Assembly: GCA_035622735.1 (NCBI GenBank)
Contig: DASPUT010000098.1
Coordinates: 1-40,011 of the forward strand
Source: Thermodesulfovibrionales bacterium
Lineage (GTDB): Bacteria; Nitrospirota; Thermodesulfovibrionia; Thermodesulfovibrionales; UBA9159
Length of the DNA stretch: 40,011 bases
Reading direction: 5' to 3'
Both the position numbers and the translations under genes were made by a program. This document shows, in pieces, positions 1-7,757 of this stretch (its first letter is position 1; each line of letters begins with the position of its first letter). The notes below the pieces were generated by a model. The model was given only the letters and a program-made list of their open reading frames with translations, was not told the origin of the DNA and searched no databases.

Positions 1-30
1 ACCGAAAGGGATATCTCTGTTGAAGACAGG

Positions 31-666
31 ATGAACCTTATCGGAAAGATCGAGCGGATCATACGGAAACATAAATTCGATCCTGAAGAGCTTCTTGACC
101 ATATCAGGGCGATTGAGGTTCTTTATCCGAAGAAGGCGGGACTCGTTGATGATCTGACAGGGGTTTTCAGCCACCGATACTTCCAGATCAGGTTGGCTCA
201 GGAGGTCGAACGAGGCCTGAGGTACAAGCAGCCGCTCAACCTCCTGCTTATCGATGTAGACTTTTTCAGCGAATATGCTGAGAAGAACGGCGAACAGATT
301 GCGAACGATGTCCTGAAGAAGATTGCTGACCTCTTGAGAAAGAACGTCAGGGGTTCTGATGTTGTGGTGCGGTATGGGGGAGACGCATTCGCCATAATCC
401 TCCCCAACACGGTTCTCTCGGCTGCCCTCGCCTTAGGTAACAGGTTCAATGCTATCATCAGGAATTACCCCTTCCTCCATGAGGAGACACAGCCGAGGGG
501 ACGAGTAACGGCCAGTGTCGGTCTGACGTTCCTCGACGGTCAAACGCCGGAGGAACTCATCCTCTGCTGCGAGAGGGCCATGTCCCATGCGATCAAAATG
601 GGGGGCGACCGGGTGGAGATTTACTCAAAAGAGATGGATGAGGCCGAGGCACTACCCCCAGTCTGA
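31..666 (+). CDS. Degenerate GGDEF-domain protein (possibly 5'-partial)
   Basis: GGDEF-fold protein of the diguanylate cyclase superfamily. About 45 N-terminal residues precede the domain, which begins at the typical LTGVFSHRYF segment (about residue 42) and runs to about residue 200. The first metal-binding segment, LLIDVDFF, is kept. The signature reads RYGGDAF (residues 114-120), with Ala119 where GGDEF/GGEEF has Glu. The guanine-binding positions usually read as FKxxND and GHxxGD are here FSEYAE and GEQIAND, so both the Asn and the Asp seem lost. Known for the family: active enzymes need these residues. I infer a non-catalytic or altered nucleotide-binding domain. The reading frame is open to base 1, so the gene may begin before the window. 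No allosteric RxxD inhibitory site is seen. Its end overlaps the next gene. Confidence 0.85.
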   Translation: MNLIGKIERIIRKHKFDPEELLDHIRAIEVLYPKKAGLVDDLTGVFSHRYFQIRLAQEVERGLRYKQPLNLLLIDVDFFSEYAEKNGEQIANDVLKKIADLLRKNVRGSDVVVRYGGDAFAIILPNTVLSAALALGNRFNAIIRNYPFLHEETQPRGRVTASVGLTFLDGQTPEELILCCERAMSHAIKMGGDRVEIYSKEMDEAEALPPV

Positions 667-1153
667 TATCCTGATCGATACCTTCGAGAGTCCGATCGGC
701 AGGCTCTATCTCATATTCTCCGGAGAAACATTGACGGGGATACTCTTCGATAAACCGGAAGGTTCCCTGCCGATGAAGGCAAGCAAACGATCCGCGCTTT
801 TCAAGGTCCAGCTGAATGCCTATTTCAAGGGGCAGCTCACCGCGTTTGATCAGAAGATCGGCTTTTCCGAGGGCACTGACTTTGAAAGAGAGGTCTGGCT
901 CAACCTGAGGGAAGTCCCCTTTGGAGAGACGAGGTCCTACCGGTGGCTGGCGGAACGGATTAACAGACCGAAAGCGGTAAGGGCGGTCGGACAGGCGCTC
1001 AGCAAGAATCCCCTGCCTATCATCCTCCCCTGCCACAGGATCATAGAGTCCGACGGCTCGCTCGGGGGATACTCGGGAGGAGTCGACATCAAGAGGAGGC
1101 TTCTCGATCTGGAGTATTACGCAAGGCAGTCGCTGAGAGATAACGTGCCGTGA
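638..1153 (+). CDS. ogt: Methylated-DNA--protein-cysteine S-methyltransferase (Ogt/MGMT type)
   Basis: DNA repair protein that removes alkyl groups from O6-alkylguanine by transferring them irreversibly to its own cysteine. The active-site motif is LPCHRII with Cys132 counted from the chosen start. It is followed by the usual GGYSGGVDIKRRLLDLE tail, and an RAVGQALSKNPLPI segment gives the recognition helix and Asn hinge region. The 171 residues match the normal size of Ogt (about 160-175). I chose ATG 638, which follows AAAAGAG with short spacing. An ATG at 587 in the same frame would lengthen the protein inside the upstream GGDEF gene without adding family sequence. The 29-base overlap with the GGDEF gene suggests co-transcription. 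The symbol could equally be ada-like; there is no Ada N-terminal domain. Confidence 0.9.
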   Translation: MRPRHYPQSDILIDTFESPIGRLYLIFSGETLTGILFDKPEGSLPMKASKRSALFKVQLNAYFKGQLTAFDQKIGFSEGTDFEREVWLNLREVPFGETRSYRWLAERINRPKAVRAVGQALSKNPLPIILPCHRIIESDGSLGGYSGGVDIKRRLLDLEYYARQSLRDNVP

Positions 1154-1333
1154 TATGCCGTTCCAATTCAATCTCTGCTTTCGAACAAAACTCGGCGACT
1201 CCAATGCTCTGAAGATCACTGCCACTCCCTACCCAGGTAGGATTGACTCCTGAATGCTCCTGTAATAAGCTTTCGTTAGGCAACATCATGGACAAGCCAT
1301 CTGATATCCCAAAGCCAATTCAGGACGCTCGGA

Positions 1334-1651
1334 ATGTCGAATAGGGAAAAAGCCTGCAATCGAAGGGATGAGGTCTGCTGCACGGAAAACGAGAGAAGAC
1401 GGGACAAACGCTACAGCTACCATCAGGCGATAGAATATTCTCGTGATCCGGACGAAGGAAGCCGGCAGGGCATCGCGGTCAATTTCAGTTGCTCAGGACT
1501 CTGTATGTATCTGCACGAGAATCTCAGCGTTGGGCAAAAGATAACGGTAAGGGGTGAGCAACAGGGTGACGCGCAGAAGGCAACCGTTCGCTGGACCCGG
1601 AAAGTCGATGAGAATTTTTTCATGGCCGGACTCGAATACGATGACGACTGA
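1334..1651 (+). CDS. PilZ-domain protein (putative c-di-GMP receptor)
   Basis: Single-domain PilZ protein of 105 residues. The two c-di-GMP-binding signatures are visible: an RxxxR element (ERRRDKR, about residues 20-26) and a D/NxSxxG element, here NFSCSG (about residues 54-59). The rest reads as a small beta barrel ending in FFMAGLEYDDD, a common PilZ ending. The N-terminus is Cys-rich for its size (three Cys before residue 17), which is unusual and unexplained. PilZ proteins bind c-di-GMP and pass the signal to motility, polysaccharide or transcription partners; no partner is encoded here. It lies 180 bases after ogt and near a GGDEF gene, so a link to c-di-GMP is reasonable but unproved. 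The start has no strong ribosome binding site. Confidence 0.85.
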   Translation: MSNREKACNRRDEVCCTENERRRDKRYSYHQAIEYSRDPDEGSRQGIAVNFSCSGLCMYLHENLSVGQKITVRGEQQGDAQKATVRWTRKVDENFFMAGLEYDDD

Positions 1652-2006
1652 TGGCAGTATCATTTGTAAAAGTTCATAGGTAATCTCCGCTCAAATGTGA
1701 AACAATGTGAGTTCCTCGCGGTAGTTGCTTGCGTTATGGTTCATGGTAGCCAATGTGCGGGAATCCGCCGTTGCGTTCGCACCACTACCGTGAGCGGCAC
1801 GATCCCTAACCTTCTCAACCCGGACCAATGGAAATGAACGAGGGCGACGGTCTCCATCTCTGTTTGGCTTTAAGGAGCGAATGCACCGCCAGTAACAGGT
1901 GCACTGCCAAGAAGAAATCGCAATCCTGCTCAAGGTGAATCAAATATAGGGATTCGTTCCCACATCCTTCCAATAAATCTGCGATTTGGTAGAATAGACA
2001 TGAATC
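1652..2006 (+). other. Intergenic region, 355 bases, no gene recognised
   Basis: I see no convincing gene, RNA or mobile-element end. An 80-codon minus-strand frame at 1691-1933 has no recognisable family and is Arg/Cys/Trp-rich like a shadow frame. The last 20 bases hold a TAGAAT box (1990-1995) close to the GTG start at 2007. Confidence 0.6.
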
Positions 2007-3695
2007 GTGATACAGATCAAGCCTATCGAAAAAGGGATTATTGCACTGGCGCTCATAACGCTTCTTTTATGCGGCCAGGGTAATGCTTCTGAAAGGAAAT
2101 CGTCTCTTCGTGCGACGGATTCGGAGCTCGGCCCGCTCATAAAAAAGAGGTTGACGGAATGGAAGATCCCGTCGCAAAGGGTTGTTGAAGGAGAACCTCT
2201 ATGCGCATCGGTTCTCGTAGAAAGATTCTATCGGAGAAGAAACTATCGACCCGCGTGGAGAGAAGACGGCGGCACGATACAGGCCGAGCCCCTGATGAGG
2301 GCTGTGGAGGATGCCCATGACGACGGGCTGACGCCAGATCACTATCACCTAGACCTCATAAAATCTCTGCTCGCCAAGGGAGGGAAGGAATCATTTGCGG
2401 ACGCGGCTACTTTGGTCGATCTCGAACTACTCCTCACGGATACATTCCTTGCCCTCGGTTGTCATCTTTCAGGCGGGTGCGTAAATCCTGTTACCATCGA
2501 GGCAGAATGGTTTGCGAAACAGAGAAATGTGGATGTCCCCTCCGCCCTCGAGCAGGCCCTCAAGAAAAAACAGGTTAGAGAAGCCCTCGCGATGATGCGT
2601 CCCGAACAGGTCTCCTACGAGAGGTTGAGACAGGCCCTCGCTTTTTACAGGGAACTATCATTAAAGGGAGAATGGCCCCAGGTCTCCGCCGGCCCCGTCT
2701 TGAAGAAAGATGCAGTATCCGACCGGGTCGTGGAGCTGAGAAAGAGGCTCGCCGCGTCCCGCGATCTGGAGGCTGAAGAGGGAACGGAAGCTTCTCTCTT
2801 TGATACAAGGCTGAAACAGTCGGTAATCTCGTTTCAGAAGCGACACGGACTGAAAGCCGATGGAATCGTCGGCTCCGCCACACTCGATGCCCTCAATGTT
2901 CCCCTCAGTGATAGGATACGGCAGATTGAATTAAACATGGAGCGGCTGCGGTGGATACTCGGCAACATCGAGCGGCGCTGCATCATTGTCAACATCGCGA
3001 ATTTTGAGTTGGATGTTCTTGAGGGCGGGAAGTCGATTCTCTCCATGAGAGTCGTGGTGGGGAAGCCTTACTGGGACACCCCTGTCTTCACGGCAAGGAT
3101 GACGTACCTCATCATAAATCCTTCATGGACCGTTCCGGAGAGGATTGCGCGGAAAGAGTTGCTGGAGACGATCAAGAAAGATCCTCATTACCTCACCGAA
3201 CAGAATATTACGACATTGAGGGGATGGGGATCTCAGGAAGAGGAGATGGACCCTGAGGCGATTAACTGGTCGAAGGTCACGGCAAAGAATTTGCCATACA
3301 GATTTCGGCAGGAGCCAGGCCCTCAGAACCCCCTTGGGTCCCTCAAGTTTATGTTTCCGAACAAATTCGATATCTACCTCCATGACACGCCGGTCAAGCG
3401 TCTGTTTTCGGAGAACGTGCGCACCTTCAGTCACGGCTGCACCCGCATCGAAAAACCACTCGAATTGGCCGTGTATCTCTTGCAGGGTGACCCCTCCTGG
3501 ACGCACGAAGCCATATTGGCTGCCATAGAAGAAGGGACTGAGCAAGAGGTGAGGATTCCAATTCCTTTAAACGTCCATTTCTTTTATCTCACCGCCTGGG
3601 TCGATGAACAGGGCGCCGTTCAGTTCAGAAACGATATCTACGGAAGAGACAAGCGTCTCGATGAGGCCCTCCGCAAGAAACCGTCTCTTCAATGA
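2007..3695 (+). CDS. L,D-transpeptidase, YcbB/LdtD family, with peptidoglycan-binding domain
   Basis: Cell-wall enzyme that makes 3-3 (mDap-mDap) cross-links or attaches groups to tetrapeptide stems. Length of 562 residues fits the large YcbB type rather than the short ErfK type. An N-terminal signal or anchor segment (about residues 10-25) is followed by a long helical region. A PG_binding_1-like domain lies at about 262-295 (LKQSVISFQKRHGLKADGIVG), and the YkuD catalytic domain at about 320-500. The active site reads FSHGCTR, with His476 and catalytic Cys478; the usual version is SHGCVR, so Thr replaces Val. A conserved IYLHDTP segment precedes it. The start is GTG with no clear Shine-Dalgarno sequence. 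The next gene is a MepK/YcbK-type hydrolase, the same order as ycbB-ycbK in Escherichia coli, which supports shared work on 3-3 cross-links. Confidence 0.92.
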   Translation: MIQIKPIEKGIIALALITLLLCGQGNASERKSSLRATDSELGPLIKKRLTEWKIPSQRVVEGEPLCASVLVERFYRRRNYRPAWREDGGTIQAEPLMRAVEDAHDDGLTPDHYHLDLIKSLLAKGGKESFADAATLVDLELLLTDTFLALGCHLSGGCVNPVTIEAEWFAKQRNVDVPSALEQALKKKQVREALAMMRPEQVSYERLRQALAFYRELSLKGEWPQVSAGPVLKKDAVSDRVVELRKRLAASRDLEAEEGTEASLFDTRLKQSVISFQKRHGLKADGIVGSATLDALNVPLSDRIRQIELNMERLRWILGNIERRCIIVNIANFELDVLEGGKSILSMRVVVGKPYWDTPVFTARMTYLIINPSWTVPERIARKELLETIKKDPHYLTEQNITTLRGWGSQEEEMDPEAINWSKVTAKNLPYRFRQEPGPQNPLGSLKFMFPNKFDIYLHDTPVKRLFSENVRTFSHGCTRIEKPLELAVYLLQGDPSWTHEAILAAIEEGTEQEVRIPIPLNVHFFYLTAWVDEQGAVQFRNDIYGRDKRLDEALRKKPSLQ

Positions 3696-3804
3696 AGGTC
3701 GATTATTTAGCAGGCACCGTATCCTCATCTCTTTTTACTCCTTTTCGTTGGCAGTTGCGATTTTTCTTAGATATGGTTTATAACAAACAGACCGTGAGGG
3801 ATCG

Positions 3805-4359
3805 ATGAGCAGTCATAAAATGGGCCGGCGAGATTTTCTCACCGCGGGATTGCTGACAGCGACCGCGTGCCTTTTCCCATTCGAATCTGTCGCTGCTGCC
3901 GCAAGGTTCTTATCCCCTGATCGAGCGCTTTCCTTCTACAATGCCCACACGGGCGAGAATATGAAGACCGTTTACTGGCAGGAGGGCGCGTATCTGCCGC
4001 AAGCACTCGCCGATATCAACTACATCCTTCGCGACTACCGGACAGGGGAAGTCAAGGAAATCGATATCGCGTTATTGGACCTCCTCTTCTCTCTCCTTCA
4101 GTCACTCGAAAGCCCGGGTCCCTTTCATGTTATTTCGGGATATCGGTCTCAGAAGACAAATTCACTTTTGCGTTTCATAAATCGCGGGGTGGTCAAGGAC
4201 AGTCTCCACATCGAAGGCAAAGCGATAGACATTCGCCTCCCCGGGCGTGAGCTGACAACGGTAAGGAACTTTGCCACAGGCCTTCAGAGAGGAGGCGTCG
4301 GGTATTATCCCTTCGCGGATTTTGTCCATCTGGATGTGGGAAGAATTCGTTACTGGTAG
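3805..4359 (+). CDS. YcbK/MepK-type murein endopeptidase (DUF882, peptidase M15 fold), Tat-exported
   Basis: Predicted zinc peptidase acting on murein in the periplasm. The N-terminus carries a twin-arginine signal, GRRDFLTAG with Arg8-Arg9, then a hydrophobic stretch ending near SVAAAA. Metal ligands in the expected M15/DUF882 places are His135 and Asp142 in SLHIEGKAIDIRLPG and His175 in FVHLDVG. SGYRSQKTNSLLR is the other family hallmark. The 184 residues match E. coli YcbK (MepK), which cleaves 3-3 cross-links. Placed 109 bases after the L,D-transpeptidase, it likely opens bonds that the transpeptidase makes. It converges with the URO-D-like gene, with only 26 bases between the stop codons. 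Confidence 0.9.
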   Translation: MSSHKMGRRDFLTAGLLTATACLFPFESVAAAARFLSPDRALSFYNAHTGENMKTVYWQEGAYLPQALADINYILRDYRTGEVKEIDIALLDLLFSLLQSLESPGPFHVISGYRSQKTNSLLRFINRGVVKDSLHIEGKAIDIRLPGRELTTVRNFATGLQRGGVGYYPFADFVHLDVGRIRYW

Positions 4360-4385
4360 CACAAATGATGTTTCATTCTTGCCGC

Positions 4386-5411
4386 TCACCCTACTCGGTC
4401 GGCGCAAGAGAGAAATTCTTGAACATTCCGCAGGGGGGTGTCTGGCGGCAGATCACAGGAGGGCATGAGGATATATTTCCGGTGAGGATCGGAAACCTCG
4501 GCAACGCATTCGGCGACCGCCTTGCAGAGCAGAGCGGGCTCCCCGCCGAATATGGTATTGATAACGTCCACGTTCCCTGCGGTGACGAGCCGGTCGCTGT
4601 ATAGCCTGTATACCTCGCCGAGGGGCACACCCACATCGATCGAGATACAGTCGGCGCCGGTTTCAGGATAGAGAAGGAGCTGGGGACGTATGTCTCCGCA
4701 CTGGTGGAGAAAGCGCCCGATCCCGTATTTCCTGAACTCTTCGAAGAGTTTCCTTTCACAGGGCAGTACCACGTCGCGATAGAGGTCGACGGGGATCAGC
4801 GTGACGGCACCTTCCGGTATGGAGATGCCGTCGATAAGACCCCGCTCGATGAGTGGCCCAAAAAGCGCACGGGAGAGACGCAGACCGAGCTCGCAGACCT
4901 CCAGGATGAAGGTCTTGTCCGACGCTATCTTCTCCGTGAGGAGATTCCAGTCGCAGAGGATCATGGCCCAGGTGAAGGGGCCCCAGGACGTGGCACAGAG
5001 AAAGCGGTCGGGAAGGTGCTTTCTCAAAACAGCGGTCATTTCATGGAGCGCGAGGGTGTGAGGAGAGTGGGAGATATCCACGTTTTCGAGACACCGCGCG
5101 TCTTCAGACTTCTCGATCAGGGGAAAGGAAAGGAGTGGGGCCTGTTCCCCGCGGAAGGCGAGGGTGCCTCCTATCGCCTCGGCCGGAAAGGTATTGAGAC
5201 CCGACCCGGCAAAAACGATATCGGTATCGAGCTCCCCCAAAAAGTCTGCGAGGGTCTCGGCAAAGATGACAGGGTTTTCGGCGAGGTCCTCGATGATGAG
5301 GCCGGTCTGCCGGTATGCCCAGAGCCCGGCACCGAACAGAGCACGGGGCAGACGCTCGCTGCGCTCCCCTCGTAAGACCCGCCTGATACTTTCCCGCCTA
5401 TCCACGGACAT
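4386..5411 (-). CDS. Uroporphyrinogen decarboxylase-family protein (MtaA/CmuA-like)
   Basis: URO-D superfamily TIM-barrel protein, 341 residues. The N-terminal RRESIRRVLRGERSERLPR is the typical opening. The sequence carries an HQC motif (about residue 238) and a second cysteine in PSCDLPP about 81 residues later. This resembles the His-x-Cys...Cys zinc site of methylcobamide:CoM methyltransferases rather than haem-pathway HemE. True HemE would also carry the RQAGR N-terminal motif, which I do not see. I infer a methyltransferase-like member of unknown substrate, since no corrinoid protein lies beside it. It starts about 10 bases after the stop of the phosphorylase gene, so the two are likely co-transcribed, although no metabolic link is obvious. 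Confidence 0.82.
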   Translation of the reverse strand: MSVDRRESIRRVLRGERSERLPRALFGAGLWAYRQTGLIIEDLAENPVIFAETLADFLGELDTDIVFAGSGLNTFPAEAIGGTLAFRGEQAPLLSFPLIEKSEDARCLENVDISHSPHTLALHEMTAVLRKHLPDRFLCATSWGPFTWAMILCDWNLLTEKIASDKTFILEVCELGLRLSRALFGPLIERGLIDGISIPEGAVTLIPVDLYRDVVLPCERKLFEEFRKYGIGRFLHQCGDIRPQLLLYPETGADCISIDVGVPLGEVYRLYSDRLVTAGNVDVINTIFGGEPALLCKAVAECVAEVSDPHRKYILMPSCDLPPDTPLRNVQEFLSCADRVG

Positions 5412-5420
5412 CTCGATCCA

Positions 5421-7157
5421 TCACCGTATGTACGCATCGGTCACGTACCTCCGCATCATCCTGTGTGAGTTGAAGTAATAGGCGTTCTTGCCGATGGCGT
5501 TCTGCATGATCCGTATCCACGCATTCCGGTCCCCGTAGAATGTGGGCATGACGACATGTTCGAGCTTGCGGTAAAGATCTTCCGCATCCTGTGCGTTGTC
5601 AGCGCTGCTTTCGGAGGCATGATTTTCGGAAGGGTACGGCCCGATGGACCAGCCGGTAAAATTTTCTATGTGCCCTTCTATCCACCATCCGTCAAGGACG
5701 CTGAAATTGGGGACTCCGTTGTGGGTAGCCTTCATGCCGCTCGTTCCTGAAGCCTCGAGGGGTCTCATAGGGGTGTTGAGCCAGACATCAACACCCGAGA
5801 CGAGTTTCAGCGCCATATCCATGTTGTAATTCGGGAGATACGCCACGGGGATGCTGTCCTTCAGTTTTTCCTTAATCACGAAGATCTTCTCTATGAGCCT
5901 CTTCCCGGCATCGTCCCTCGGATGTGCCTTTCCCGCATAGATTAACTGGAGCTTACCCCTGCCGATCCTCTCAAGCCTCTCGATGTCGGTAAAGAGGAGA
6001 TCAGCACGCTTGTAAGCCGTCGCCCTCCGTGCGAATCCGAGGGTGAAGATTTCAGGGCTCATCTCGACCCCTGTCTCCAGCCTGACAAAATCGACAAGGA
6101 CCTTCTTCGCTTCCCCGTGCGCCGCCCAAATCTCATCATCGGGTATGCGGCCCACCCTGACGAACAGCTCCGGCTCATTCGCCCAACCGGGAAGGTACTT
6201 ATCATAGAGCCTCCTGAAACTCTCACAGGTCCATGTGAAGGAATGGACCCCGTTCGTCACGGAGTTTATCTCGTATCCCGGAAACATGTGCTGGGAGACT
6301 TCTCTGTGCTTCTTGGCAACCCCGTTCACGTATTCGCTGAGATTCAGGGCAAGCAGGGTCATGTTCATATGGTCCTTACCGGCGAGGTCTTGCAAAACTT
6401 GAAGAGGAAGCGGTTCACCGAGCACCCTCGTCACGAGGTCGTAAGCGAATTTGTCATGCCCCGCTTCAACGGGCGTGTGCGTGGTAAATACGCAGAGGTC
6501 TCTCACCTTCTCCACATCCCACACGAGGCGCTCATCCCAAACCTCTTCGATATCCCTCCGATACTCTTTCAAGAGCTCGAGGGCGAGGAGACTCGCATGC
6601 CCCTCATTCATATGGTATTTCCTTATCATGAATCCCAGTCTGTTCAGCATCCGGACGCCCCCGATTCCGAGGACGATCTCCTGCTTCAGCCTGTAAGATT
6701 TGTCGCCGCCGTAAAGTTGTGCGGTTATTTCCCTGTCTTCGGGGGTGTTGTCCGGGAGGCCGGTGTCGAGGAAGAAGACGGGGATCGTACCGCCCGTCAG
6801 ACTCCGAACCTCATAGAGCCAGGCCTGCACCGATACATCCCTGCCCTCTATCTGGACTGTTATCTTCCCGGGGAGGAGTTCCATGCATCTCGATACATCC
6901 CATCTTTCAGGCTCTTCAGTCTGCCACCCTCTCTCATCAAGGAGCTGACGGAAATAGCCTCCTCTGCTGATCAGGGTGACGCCTACCATCGGGAGTCTGA
7001 GGTCTGCGGCAGACTTTATTGTGTCTCCCGCGAGAACCCCTAGCCCGCCGCTGTATGTTGGCATCTCCTGCTTTATCCCAATCTCCATCGAGAAGTAGGC
7101 TATCTTCGGATCCCGGGTATATTTCTCCAAACGATCCTGAACGGTGGTTCTCACCAT
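5421..7157 (-). CDS. glgP: Alpha-glucan (glycogen) phosphorylase, short form
   Basis: PLP-dependent enzyme that releases glucose 1-phosphate from glycogen-like alpha-1,4-glucans. The first glucan phosphorylase block, AYFSMEIGIKQEMPTYSGGLGVLAGD, starts about 20 residues in. Later come KYHMNEGHAS, TTHTPVEAGHDKF, NSVTNGVH and FARRATAYKRADL. The PLP-lysine segment is EASGTSGMKATHNG. At 578 residues it lacks the roughly 100-residue N-terminal DUF3417-like part of the 700-850-residue relatives, so it is a compact form. I chose ATG 7157 because GAGGAGCG lies just upstream; an in-frame start eight codons earlier lacks this. A TATAAT-like box sits upstream on the minus strand. It heads a two-gene unit with the URO-D-like gene. 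Confidence 0.93.
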   Translation of the reverse strand: MVRTTVQDRLEKYTRDPKIAYFSMEIGIKQEMPTYSGGLGVLAGDTIKSAADLRLPMVGVTLISRGGYFRQLLDERGWQTEEPERWDVSRCMELLPGKITVQIEGRDVSVQAWLYEVRSLTGGTIPVFFLDTGLPDNTPEDREITAQLYGGDKSYRLKQEIVLGIGGVRMLNRLGFMIRKYHMNEGHASLLALELLKEYRRDIEEVWDERLVWDVEKVRDLCVFTTHTPVEAGHDKFAYDLVTRVLGEPLPLQVLQDLAGKDHMNMTLLALNLSEYVNGVAKKHREVSQHMFPGYEINSVTNGVHSFTWTCESFRRLYDKYLPGWANEPELFVRVGRIPDDEIWAAHGEAKKVLVDFVRLETGVEMSPEIFTLGFARRATAYKRADLLFTDIERLERIGRGKLQLIYAGKAHPRDDAGKRLIEKIFVIKEKLKDSIPVAYLPNYNMDMALKLVSGVDVWLNTPMRPLEASGTSGMKATHNGVPNFSVLDGWWIEGHIENFTGWSIGPYPSENHASESSADNAQDAEDLYRKLEHVVMPTFYGDRNAWIRIMQNAIGKNAYYFNSHRMMRRYVTDAYIR

Positions 7158-7204
7158 AGTAACGCTCCTCTCACTTCGCAAGTCTCTCCTCTTGTCATGA
7201 GGTG

Positions 7205-7250
7205 ATTATATAGCACATACGCAGCCGTCCTGTCCATCCTCCGGCAATCC
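7205..7250 (-). promoter_or_regulatory. Candidate promoter for the glucan phosphorylase unit
   Basis: On the minus strand, TATAAT (complement of 7205-7210) is overlapped by a TATATA, with TGGACA 18-20 bases upstream. The -10 box is good and the spacing of the -35 box is loose. It sits about 48 bases before the chosen ATG at 7157. Confidence 0.35.
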
Positions 7251-7448
7251 TACCCTCGCGGAAAAATGGACTCCGGCAGTTCACTCTCCGGAGACAGACG
7301 GTCTTTACCCTGGTCACCGTTTATTGTAAGCTATGTAGTAATTCGTCACTCGGCCGGATGACGACAGGGGGAAACTCGAGACAAATGAATCGTCCCGTGA
7401 CGCGGCCCGGTGCCTACGGCCGTTATCTGTCTTGAAGAGGTTAGTCTT

Positions 7449-7757
7449 GTGGAAGAGATTGCTGAGTTAATCAGACAGTATCACCTTGAAGAAGATTCTG
7501 AATATGTTATTATTCCTCTCTCTGACAAGAACGGCAAGGTCAGACGGTGCTTCATCCTCAAGAGGAGGTTTATCAGGATAGTTTACCCTGACGGACATTT
7601 TGCCGATTATCCCCTCGGTGAGATAATCGAGGCAACGGTCAAATATCCGGAACTCCCCCTGAGCGAGTCGATGAAATTCGTGCATAGAGAAACAGAAGTC
7701 CCAACACCCGGGGGTACCGGTGACGAAGGACAATCGGAGGCAGAAGAAACAGAATGA
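7449..7757 (+). CDS. Small conserved-looking protein of unknown function, coupled to RNase G
   Basis: I do not recognise a family. The 102-residue product is acidic. Its N-terminal half reads as an ordered alpha/beta fold (EEIAELIRQYHLEEDSEYVIIPL, then KVRRCFILKRRFIRIVYPDGHF). The last 25 residues, rich in Glu, Gly, Pro and Thr, look disordered. I chose GTG 7449 because GAAGAGG lies about 10 bases upstream; an in-frame start at 7410 has no such site. Its stop overlaps the ATG of RNase G by four bases (ATGA), so the two are translationally coupled. That makes a role linked to RNA decay or to expression of RNase G possible, but the sequence does not show it. Confidence 0.7.
   Translation: MEEIAELIRQYHLEEDSEYVIIPLSDKNGKVRRCFILKRRFIRIVYPDGHFADYPLGEIIEATVKYPELPLSESMKFVHRETEVPTPGGTGDEGQSEAEETE

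Noticed and set aside
1691-1933. 80-codon minus-strand frame in the gap after the PilZ gene
   Set aside because: No ribosome site, unlikely composition (Arg, Cys, Trp rich) and no recognisable family.
4704-5375. 223-codon plus-strand frame antisense to the URO-D-like gene
   Set aside because: Glu/Gly-rich shadow, no start site, and the minus strand gene is clear.
6117-7043. 308-codon plus-strand frame antisense to the glucan phosphorylase
   Set aside because: Shadow frame with no domain; the minus strand encodes all phosphorylase motifs.
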